From Sphingomonas pruni NBRC 15498 (lineage in GTDB: Bacteria > Pseudomonadota > Alphaproteobacteria > Sphingomonadales > Sphingomonadaceae), in NCBI RefSeq assembly GCF_001598455.1, contig NZ_BCYZ01000016.1, positions 1 through 64,000 of the forward strand: a stretch of DNA of 64,000 nucleotides, written 5' to 3'. Below, piece by piece: positions 52,141 through 61,592 of this stretch. The translations under genes and the position numbers were made by a program. The notes under the pieces are model-generated. The model was not told the origin of the DNA, did not search any database, and was given only the letters and a program-made list of their open reading frames with translations. The first letter of the stretch is position 1. Each line of letters starts with the position of its first letter.

Positions 52141-53546
52141 CCCAGCCAGCCGCCGGTAAAGCCCGCCCGCTGCAAACCGCGCCGGATCGCTGGGTGCGAT
52201 CGCATCGCGTCCCAGATCATGCCGCTGCGGTGGTTTTCGATCATCGCCACGATCGGGCCCTGGTCGATCCCGAGATAATCGCTGTCGACCCAGCCCGCGG
52301 TCGCGGTGACCTTGCCTTGGTCGACCCGGGCTCGCGCGAAAGTGAAGCTGGGATTGAACGAATCGAGGAAGCCGTATTGGCCGTAAATCGCGCCGCCATA
52401 ACGGTCGCGGAGCGCGCGCGTCGCCGGCTCGACGATTTCCGGGGCGAACGGCAGAGAGGCGACCGCGGCGGTCGGTGCGATCGTCCCGTCGTCGAACCCG
52501 TCGGGCAAACCGACGGGACCGCGTGCCGAATAGCCGCTGAAACGGCGTTGCGTACCGTTGACCGGGGCTTGTCCGCCGCCCGGCCCGTCGCACGCGGTCA
52601 GCCCCCAGATATCCCGCGAATAGCCGACCCACTTGCCCGGATTCCGCCTGGCGTAATCGCGCTGCCAATAGGTCGCGCGACGGCTATTCTCGAAATAGTC
52701 GAACCCGGCGTCGCGCATCGTCGCATCGCGGATGCCGCGCATGTCGAGCCAGCATTGGCTATATTGGTGCGCGAAATGCGGCCCGAAGGCGAGGTGCCGC
52801 GTAGCGCCGCTGCCGCGCCAACTGTCGGGATAGGTCGAGCACCAACCGTCATAGGCGTCGCGGTCGAGATAGTGATCGGGCGCGCCCAGCGCGAGCACAT
52901 ACAGAATCTGGCCTTCGGTATAACCGAACCATGGCCGCGCGATGAACCCGCTCTCTGGATGCCAGCCCATCGACACCCGTTTCTGCGTGTCGTGCTGCTG
53001 GAACCAGCGCCAGTCGCAGCGCGCATAGATCTTGGCGGCGAGGTCGCGAATCTCGGCTTCCTCGGGCCGATCGAACCATTGCCCGGCGAACAGCACGCCG
53101 CCGAGCAACAACGTGGTGTCGATCGACGACAATTCGTTCTGCCGGAACCTGAGACCGCTGTTCATGTCGAGGAAGTGGTAGAAGAACCCCTTGTACCCGG
53201 AGACTCCCGCCGGCGCGTCGCCTTGCGGTGCGTTCCAGAAGAAGCGCAAGGTCGCAAGTGTGCGGTCGCGCGCCTGCGCCCGCGTGATCCAGCCGTGCTT
53301 GACCCCGATCGGATAAGCGGTGAGCGCAAAGCCGGTCGCGGCGATGCTCGAGAAGCTCGGGCTCGGCCAGCGATCGGGCATCAGCCCGTTTACCGGGTTC
53401 GACCGTTCCCAGAAAAAGCGGAACGTTCGGCGCTGGATATCGCCGAACAGATCGCCGGTACGCGCGCGCGACGCGCCGATTGCGGGCAAGGCTGCCGCGC
53501 CGAGCGCCGCGCCGCCGGCCAGCAGCAGGTGACGGCGATCAAGCAT
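52137..53546 (-). CDS. Exported glucoamylase-domain (PF10091/GH144-like) glycoside hydrolase
   Basis: The N-terminus MLDRRHLLLAGGAALGAAAL is a Tat-like or Sec signal. The rest (about 30-469) is an (alpha/alpha)6-type glucoamylase-family domain: GDIQRRTFRFFWERSNPVNG, LSSIDTTLLLGGVLFAGQWFD, FGYTEGQILYVLALG and LPDGFDDGTIAPTAAVASLPF. The Pfam glucoamylase domain contains the GH144 endo-beta-1,2-glucanases. Context (LacI, ABC importer, GH1) suggests periplasmic cleavage of a beta-glucan to importable oligomers. Linkage is inferred. Start 53546 overlaps lacI by eight bases. Confidence 0.87.
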   Translation of the reverse strand: MLDRRHLLLAGGAALGAAALPAIGASRARTGDLFGDIQRRTFRFFWERSNPVNGLMPDRWPSPSFSSIAATGFALTAYPIGVKHGWITRAQARDRTLATLRFFWNAPQGDAPAGVSGYKGFFYHFLDMNSGLRFRQNELSSIDTTLLLGGVLFAGQWFDRPEEAEIRDLAAKIYARCDWRWFQQHDTQKRVSMGWHPESGFIARPWFGYTEGQILYVLALGAPDHYLDRDAYDGWCSTYPDSWRGSGATRHLAFGPHFAHQYSQCWLDMRGIRDATMRDAGFDYFENSRRATYWQRDYARRNPGKWVGYSRDIWGLTACDGPGGGQAPVNGTQRRFSGYSARGPVGLPDGFDDGTIAPTAAVASLPFAPEIVEPATRALRDRYGGAIYGQYGFLDSFNPSFTFARARVDQGKVTATAGWVDSDYLGIDQGPIVAMIENHRSGMIWDAMRSHPAIRRGLQRAGFTGGWLG

Positions 53547-54543
53547 GGCGGCGACTGGAGGCGCGGATGACGAGTTCGGGCTTGAGCATTTCGGTGGTCG
53601 CTTCGACCTGATCCTCCGACTCGGTGATCGCGACGAGCTTTTCCAGCGCGCGTTCTCCGAGTTCGGCAAGATTGAGCGCCATGGTCGACAGCGCGGGCGT
53701 GACATATTGCGCGATCGGGACGCCGTCGAAGCCGATGATTGCGACATCGTCGGGCGCGTGCATGCCGCCTTCGGCCAGGGTCGCCATGCACGCGACCGCC
53801 ATCATGTCGTTGGCGGCGAACACGCCGTCGATATGCGGACGCTGGCTGAGGATCTGCCACGCTGCGTCGATTCCCGACGCCTCGCTGAAATCGCCTTCGA
53901 TCTCGATCCCCGCATCGGCGCCGAGCAATTCTGTCACCGCCGCGCGAAACCCGGCCCGGCGCGCATCGGCGTCGGCATTGCCTCGCGGTCCGGTGACGTG
54001 CGCGATTCGCTTGCAGCCCTGTGCCACCAGATGCGCGACTGCCTCGCGCGCGCCGGCCAGATTGTCGATCGCGATCGTCGGATGCGTGCCGTCGCTGGCC
54101 GCGGCATTCATGACGATGGCGGGGAGCCCCTTTGGCAGGTTGCGGCCGAGGAACTCGGCATCGACTTGCGGCGACATCACCAGCAGCCCGTCGACGCGGC
54201 CGCGCATCGCCCGGATCGCCAGCTCGGTTTCGTCTGCGCTGCCATGCATGTTCGACAGCAACAATTGCAGCCCGCGGCGGTGCGCCGCGTAATCGATGCC
54301 GCGGATGATTTCGGAGAAGAATTCGCCGAACAGATCGGGCAGCACGACGCCGATCGTGTTGGAGCGGCCGCGCGACAGGCTGCGCGCGCCGAGATGCGGC
54401 ACGTAATCGAGCGCACGCGCCGCTTCGATCACGCGCTGGCGCGTCGCCGGGGTGACGCTGGAATGATTATTGAGCGCCCGGCTGGCGGAGGCGACCGACA
54501 CCGCGGCGCGGCGAGCGACATCGCGAATAGTGACGGTCGACAT
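53539..54543 (-). CDS. LacI family transcriptional regulator
   Basis: The N-terminal helix-turn-helix (about 3-50) begins VTIRDVARRAAVSVASASRALNN with a regular hinge helix. The periplasmic-binding-like core (60-330) shows NTIGVVLPDLFGEFFSEIIRG, NMHGSADETELAI, VDGLLVMSP and GVFAANDMMAVACMATLAEGG. It presumably represses the sugar locus until an inducing sugar binds. ATG 54543 has GGGGAGGAAG upstream. It is 334 aa. A palindromic LacI-type operator lies 33 bp upstream of the start. The downstream genes are in one overlapping chain. Confidence 0.95.
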   Translation of the reverse strand: MSTVTIRDVARRAAVSVASASRALNNHSSVTPATRQRVIEAARALDYVPHLGARSLSRGRSNTIGVVLPDLFGEFFSEIIRGIDYAAHRRGLQLLLSNMHGSADETELAIRAMRGRVDGLLVMSPQVDAEFLGRNLPKGLPAIVMNAAASDGTHPTIAIDNLAGAREAVAHLVAQGCKRIAHVTGPRGNADADARRAGFRAAVTELLGADAGIEIEGDFSEASGIDAAWQILSQRPHIDGVFAANDMMAVACMATLAEGGMHAPDDVAIIGFDGVPIAQYVTPALSTMALNLAELGERALEKLVAITESEDQVEATTEMLKPELVIRASSRRHA

Positions 54544-54575
54544 GTCTTCCTCCCCGGTGCGCCCTCGGGGGCGCG

Positions 54576-54589
54576 TGTAACCGTTTCCA
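54576..54589. promoter_or_regulatory. LacI-type operator, TGTAACCGTTTCCA
   Basis: Read on the minus strand, TGGAAACGGTTACA has the TGxAAxCGxTTxCA pattern around a central CG typical of LacI-family sites. It sits in the 108-bp gap between the ATPase stop and lacI start, so it could autoregulate lacI and the downstream transport and hydrolase genes. A small hairpin (GCTTGG/CCAAGC) at 54606-54628 lies beside it. Confidence 0.7.
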
Positions 54590-54651
54590 AGCGCCTCTTC
54601 TAAGCGGCTTGGGGGCGTTGCGCCAAGCGGCATTTTATGTCCGGAGCGGGG

Positions 54652-55758
<1,107 letters not shown>

Positions 55759-55993
55759 CGCGCTCTCCTGCTGCGGCGGCGCCGCTTGCCGCGACCCTAA
55801 CCGCGTCGCGTCGCGATGCAAGGCGCCGGTGCGTGCGGTTACGTGTGACCCCTAATTGACTCCTTCTCGCCTTGCGCCACGCTGGCACCATTCGGGTCTC
55901 GGCGATCGAGACAACGCTGGCTGAACGATCGCGACAGGGCGAGTTCATTGACACTGTGGGATGACCCAGGCGTCGTTGGCAGGAGTGGGGCAG

Positions 55994-57481
55994 ATGATGA
56001 CGCGGAAACGGATGGGATCGGTAGCAGGAGCGATGTTCGCGCTGTTGGCGGGTGTGGCGCTGCCTGACATCGCCGCCGCGCAGGATTTTCCGTCCACGGC
56101 GTCGGCCGTATCCGACGATGCCTATCGCTATATCGACGATGCCGACGCCCTGCTCGACGCAATGGGCACCTCTCCGCCCGATTACGGCTTTCGCTTCGAG
56201 GGCATCGACTGCTGGGCGTGGTCGATGGCCGATGGCTCGACGATCCTCGCCGAGCCGCTCGGCGACGATTACCGCTATTACATCTTCGCGCCGGGGAACG
56301 ATTACCCGTTCTTCGTTGGCGACCGAACCTATGCCTATGGCTTCGACCGGGGGATGCTCGCCGCGGTCTATGGCGACAATGGCGACCTGATCGATCCGTC
56401 CGACGATATCATCGACGGTGCTCGATGGCTGTCGGATCGCGGCTTCGACATGAAGCAGGCGATGCAATATCCCGAGCCGGTCTATGCCGGCGACTGGGCC
56501 GACAGTATCGGCTGGTTCGGCGCGATCGAGCTGCGGTTCGACAGTTGGCGCAGTCGGCCGGGCTGGATCCGCTATCGCGATGGGCCGGGCCGGCTGCATC
56601 ATCGTGACTGGCGTAACAAGCTCGGCACGGAATGGCAGAAGCGGCGGCAACGCGCCGAATGGTTCGAACGGTGGCGGCGCGGCGGCTATCGCGGCGCTCC
56701 CCAGGGCGGCGGCAAGTGGGTCACGACGCCAGGCGGCGAACGGCCAGGGAGGAAGGGCGGTCCCGACGCCTGGAAGGGGAAGGGCAATTGGATCGGGCGG
56801 CCACGGCCGGTTGCGCCGCCTACACCGGGTGTGCCGGGTACGAAGCCTGGCCGGCCGGGTCGCGGCGACGATACCGGGCCAGGATTCCCACGACGTCCAC
56901 CGCGCTCGGGCCAGCCGATTCCGGGACAGCCGATCCCAACCCCGCCCGCGGCGCCGGTGACCTCGACACCGCTGCCGCCGCCGGTGGTCGTCCCGCCGCC
57001 GCCAAGACGCGACGATGCCGGTCGCCCGATGCGGTTGCCACCGCGGATACAGAGCGACATCCCGACCGCTGTTCCGCCAGCGGCGCCGGCGCCTGCCCCT
57101 CAGTCGCCGCCCATTTTGCGCGGCGAGCGCCGTATCGAGCGGCCGATGCTGGTGGTGCCGAAGCCGCCGATGGTCAAATCCGACACCGGCAAGCCAACCG
57201 AGTTGCAGCCCCTTGAACGGCGCACGATTCCCCCCGGCGTCGAACCGCGGCGCATGCCACCGCCAGCCGTAGTGGCACCGCGGCCGAGCTTTTCGCCGCC
57301 CCGCGCACCGGTTTCGGCTCCACCACCACCTCCACCGCCGCCTCCTCCGCCGGCAGCGGCCGCTCCACCCACGCCCCCGGTTGTTCGGCCGGTGGGGCCG
57401 GTTTGCGGGGTACGCAGCAGCAGTGGAGCGCCGCGACGCGAAGGCCGCGGCAGGCCCGGCGGCAAGGGCAAGGAGCAATAA
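55994..57481 (+). CDS. Large exported Pro-rich protein of unknown function
   Basis: A signal peptide (MTRKRMGSVAGAMFALLAGV to AAAQDF) is followed by a folded part of about 190 residues. That part has IDDADALLDAMG, FRFEGIDCWAWSMADGST, DYRYYIFAPGNDYPFFVGDR and PVYAGDWADSIGWFG. Beyond about residue 240 is a Pro/Arg/Gly-rich tail with several poly-Pro runs near 450-465, ending in a basic tail. Such tails suit spanning cell-wall or periplasm. No family is recognised. ATG 55994 has AGGAG upstream. It precedes an M23-like gene on the same strand. Confidence 0.72.
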   Translation: MMTRKRMGSVAGAMFALLAGVALPDIAAAQDFPSTASAVSDDAYRYIDDADALLDAMGTSPPDYGFRFEGIDCWAWSMADGSTILAEPLGDDYRYYIFAPGNDYPFFVGDRTYAYGFDRGMLAAVYGDNGDLIDPSDDIIDGARWLSDRGFDMKQAMQYPEPVYAGDWADSIGWFGAIELRFDSWRSRPGWIRYRDGPGRLHHRDWRNKLGTEWQKRRQRAEWFERWRRGGYRGAPQGGGKWVTTPGGERPGRKGGPDAWKGKGNWIGRPRPVAPPTPGVPGTKPGRPGRGDDTGPGFPRRPPRSGQPIPGQPIPTPPAAPVTSTPLPPPVVVPPPPRRDDAGRPMRLPPRIQSDIPTAVPPAAPAPAPQSPPILRGERRIERPMLVVPKPPMVKSDTGKPTELQPLERRTIPPGVEPRRMPPPAVVAPRPSFSPPRAPVSAPPPPPPPPPPPAAAAPPTPPVVRPVGPVCGVRSSSGAPRREGRGRPGGKGKEQ

Positions 57482-57633
57482 CTCCCGGTCGGGTCGGCTG
57501 AGTCCCGCTGACGTCCAATATCCGGGCTTAAGGAGATTGGCGCACCAGCGGCGCTGCTGCGTCGGCGGGCAATGCTGGCTGGCTGATCCCCGTTTCCTCG
57601 TGATATGCGCGGCTGCCGCTGATCGAGGAACGT

Positions 57634-58269
57634 ATGATGCTGCCATTGCTGTCTTTTCTGCTTCTTGGTCAGGCCGCTGCAGCGCAGCCCCGGTCGGCAT
57701 CTCCACAGCTCGGTCCGCCACCCAAAGCCGCGCCGGTCGATGGCCCGATCGAGCAAATCACATTTGGCCCGATCTTTCGCCAGCGCTTCATGTGCGCGCC
57801 GCACCCGATGGGCGAACTCGATTATGCTGGTGACGCGCTAGGCAGCGATTGCGTCGTGACCGGCGGGGTCGCCGGAACGTCGGGTTATATGAAATTCTAT
57901 CGCACCGACGGCAAGGCCAATGAAGATTGGTATGGCTGGCATGCCGAGGTTCTGGCGCCCGTCTCCGGGACGGTGCTCGGCATATTGACGAAGCCCGAAA
58001 ACAACGTGCCCGGCACGATGGGGCCGCCGCCGGCGGGACAGATCCGCATCCTGACCAACGACGGAATCGTCGTCGTCCTGGCCCATCTGACCGATTTTCG
58101 GGTCAAGGCAGGCGACCACGTAAATGCCGGCCAGACGATCGCGCTGGACGGCAATAACGGCGCGGCACGCAATCCGCATGTCCATATTGGGGCCTGGCGA
58201 CAGCGTGACGCGGTACCGCTCGAAATCCGCTGGGATTTGCGCGCGCTGGCTGCAACCTGGGACCGCTGA
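57634..58269 (+). CDS. M23-like (LytM/DD-endopeptidase fold) exported protein, degenerate
   Basis: A signal peptide (LSFLLLGQAAAAQPR) leads to a Pro-rich linker and a peptidase-M23-like domain. DGIVVVLAHLTDFRVKAGDHVNAGQTIALDGN (beta core) and NPHVHIGAW (His182-x-His184) match the C-terminal half of the fold, with His151 in place. The first half has EDWYGWHAEVLAPVSGTV but no clear H-x3-D metal pair. The protein may be an inactive or atypical member, such as an adaptor. Length is 211 aa. ATG 57634 or 57637 follows GAGGAA. Confidence 0.8.
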   Translation: MMLPLLSFLLLGQAAAAQPRSASPQLGPPPKAAPVDGPIEQITFGPIFRQRFMCAPHPMGELDYAGDALGSDCVVTGGVAGTSGYMKFYRTDGKANEDWYGWHAEVLAPVSGTVLGILTKPENNVPGTMGPPPAGQIRILTNDGIVVVLAHLTDFRVKAGDHVNAGQTIALDGNNGAARNPHVHIGAWRQRDAVPLEIRWDLRALAATWDR

Positions 58270-58382
58270 ATTCGTTTCACGCGCGGCGCGATCGGAGGGA
58301 AATCCGAGCTCGTGCGTTAGAGAATAGTCCGGCGACGCCGTTTTCGCGCGACCGGGCGTGTAACAAGAAGTGAGAGGTCACC

Positions 58383-58646
58383 ATGCGTAAGACAATGATT
58401 CTGGCTTTGGCCGCCGCCGGCACGATGCTCGCCGCCGCCACCCCCGCCATGGCGCGCGAAGGATGCGGTCGTGGCTGGCATCGCGGCTGGCACGATCGCT
58501 GTGTTCCCAACGGGCCGCGCTATGTCAATCGCGGGCCCGAGGTGCGGTTGGTGATCGGCCGCTATTATCCCCAGCGCGGTTATTGGGACGGTCGCCGCTA
58601 TTGGTGGCACCGCGAGCGCTGGAACGGCGGATGGCGCTATCGGTAG
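58383..58646 (+). CDS. Small exported Arg/Trp-rich protein
   Basis: A signal peptide ends TPAMAREG. The mature 62 residues are rich in Gly, Arg, Trp and Tyr: CGRGWHRGWHDRCVPNGP, then GRYYPQRGYWDGRRYWWHRE. Two Cys in the first part may form a disulfide. Similar tiny secreted proteins occur throughout sphingomonads, with unknown role. It shares style with the 90-aa protein at 41882 and is followed by a strong hairpin. GAGAGG precedes the ATG. Confidence 0.72.
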   Translation: MRKTMILALAAAGTMLAAATPAMAREGCGRGWHRGWHDRCVPNGPRYVNRGPEVRLVIGRYYPQRGYWDGRRYWWHRERWNGGWRYR

Positions 58647-58714
58647 TCGATGATCTTGGCAGGCGGCGCGGCAAAGCCGTGCCGTCGGCCGGCTTGAGCG
58701 CCGCCGGCGGATCT

Positions 58715-58763
58715 GATCGCGAGTTTGCTCGATCGTAGCGCCGCTACGATCTCGCGCGATCAG
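58715..58763. terminator. Nested palindrome between the small protein and lpd
   Basis: GATCGTAGCG and CGCTACGATC (58731-58740, 58742-58751) pair around a single C, enclosed by CTGATCGCGAG and CTCGCGCGATCAG. Genes converge here, so it can stop transcription from both sides. Its outer arm overlaps the lpd stop codon. Confidence 0.65.
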
Positions 58764-60151
58764 ATGTGAATGGGTTTGCCCGTCACCGCCATCGCCGCTT
58801 CCTTGATCGCCTCGCTGTGCGTCGGGTGCGCGTGACAGGTATAGGCGATGTCCTCGCTGGTCGCGCCGAATTCCATCGCCTGCGCGGCTTGAGCGATCAT
58901 CGTGCCGGCGACGCTGGCGATGCACCACACGCCGAGCACGCGGTCGGTCTTGGCGTCCGTGATCACCTTCACGAAGCCGTCGGGCTCGTGGTTGGTCTTG
59001 GCACGCGAGTTCGCCAGCATCGGGAACTTGCCGACCTTGACCTCACCGCGCTCTTTGGCGGCTTCCTCGGTCAGGCCGACGCCGGCGATTTCGGGCCAGG
59101 TATAGACGACCGACGGGATCACGTCGTGGTTCACGATGCCGTGCTGGCCGGCGATATTCTCGGCGACCGCGATGCCTTCGTCCTCGGCCTTGTGCGCGAG
59201 CATCGGGCCGGGAACCACGTCGCCTACTGCCCAGATGCCGGGGACCGAAGTGCGGAAGTCGTGGTCGATCTCGATCTGACCGCGCTGGTTGGTCGCGAGC
59301 CCGGCCCTGTCGAGCGCGAGGCCGGCGGTGTTCGGCTTGCGGCCGATCGACACCAATACGGTATCCGCCTCGATCGTCTCGGCCGTGCCGCCGGCGGCCG
59401 GTTCGAGGGTGAGCGTGGCCTTGCCGTCCTTCACCGTCACGCCGGTGACCTTGGTCGACAGCTTGAATTCGATACCCTGCTTCTTCAGGATCTTGTTCGA
59501 TTCCTTGCGGACCTCACCGTCGAAGCCGGGCAGGATCTGGTCGAGGAATTCGACCACAGTGACCTTGGCGCCCAGGCGACGCCACACGCTGCCGAGCTCG
59601 AGCCCGATCACGCCGCCGCCGATCACGACCATTTGCCCGGGCACCTTGGGCAGTTCGAGCGCGCCGGTCGAATCGACCACGACCTTCTGGTCGATCTCGA
59701 CGCCGGGAAGCGGAACGACCGACGATCCGGTGGCGATGACGATATTCTTCGCGCGCACGCTACGGTCGCCGACCTGGACGGTGTCGGCGGCAGTGAAGGC
59801 GGCATGGCCCTTGAGCCATTCGACCTTGTTCTTCTTGAACAGGAATTCGATGCCGCCGGTCAGCTGCTTGACCGCGTCCTTGCGCTGGCCGTGCATCGTA
59901 TCCAGGTCGAGCTCGGGCGTGACCTTGATGCCCATCTTGGCCATCATGCCGTTGGCGGCGTGGTCGTAAAATTCGCTCGCGTGGAGCATCGCCTTGGACG
60001 GGATGCAGCCGACATTGAGGCAGGTGCCGCCCAGCGTCTCGCGGCTTTCCACGCAGCCGGTCTTGAGCCCAAGCTGCGCCGCGCGGATTGCTGCGACATA
60101 GCCGCCGGGGCCGGCACCGATCACCAGGACGTCGAAATCATAGTCAGCCAT
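58760..60151 (-). CDS. lpd: Dihydrolipoyl dehydrogenase
   Basis: Lpd reoxidises dihydrolipoamide of E2 with FAD and NAD+. FDVLVIGAGPGGYVAAIRAA binds FAD, GGTCLNVGCIPSK carries the redox-active Cys44 and Cys49, VVIGGGVIGLELGSVW is the NAD site and HAHPTHSEAIKEA at the end supplies the catalytic His-Glu pair. Length 463 aa is standard. ATG 60151 has GGAGGA at five bases; ATG 60154 sits too close. It belongs to the OGDH genes, with sucB 97 bp upstream across a palindromic repeat. Confidence 0.97.
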   Translation of the reverse strand: MADYDFDVLVIGAGPGGYVAAIRAAQLGLKTGCVESRETLGGTCLNVGCIPSKAMLHASEFYDHAANGMMAKMGIKVTPELDLDTMHGQRKDAVKQLTGGIEFLFKKNKVEWLKGHAAFTAADTVQVGDRSVRAKNIVIATGSSVVPLPGVEIDQKVVVDSTGALELPKVPGQMVVIGGGVIGLELGSVWRRLGAKVTVVEFLDQILPGFDGEVRKESNKILKKQGIEFKLSTKVTGVTVKDGKATLTLEPAAGGTAETIEADTVLVSIGRKPNTAGLALDRAGLATNQRGQIEIDHDFRTSVPGIWAVGDVVPGPMLAHKAEDEGIAVAENIAGQHGIVNHDVIPSVVYTWPEIAGVGLTEEAAKERGEVKVGKFPMLANSRAKTNHEPDGFVKVITDAKTDRVLGVWCIASVAGTMIAQAAQAMEFGATSEDIAYTCHAHPTHSEAIKEAAMAVTGKPIHI

Positions 60152-60160
60152 CATTTCCTC

Positions 60161-60236
60161 CGTCGCCCCGGCGGAGGCCGGGGCTGGCCAGCGAGGGAGC
60201 GATCACACAGCGACCCCGGCCTGCGCCGGGGTGACG
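60161..60236. repeat. Palindromic repeat between sucB and lpd
   Basis: CGTCGCCCCGGCGGAGGCCG and GCCTGCGCCGGGGTGACG are inverted arms around a short centre. The last bases lie 13 bases before the sucB stop. Confidence 0.8.
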
Positions 60237-60248
60237 CCTAGTATATAG

Positions 60249-61502
<1,254 letters not shown>

Positions 61503-61510
61503 CTTCACCT

Positions 61511-61585
61511 CGTCATCCCAGCGGAAGCCGGGATCTCATGATCTCATTCCTGTCGCTCGATACACCAGCTTTCGCCGGGGTGACG
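61511..61585. repeat. Palindromic repeat between sucA and sucB
   Basis: CGTCATCCCAGCGGAAGCCG and its inverse ending in CGGGGTGACG enclose ATCTCATGATCTCATTCC. It occupies most of the 90-bp gap. Confidence 0.78.
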
Positions 61586-61592
61586 GGCGGGT

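Noticed and set aside
55798..55845. Second LacI site upstream of the ATPase (TAACCGC ... GCGGTTA)
   Set aside because: The two halves are separated by roughly 30 bases and lack the central CG layout of the site at 54576.
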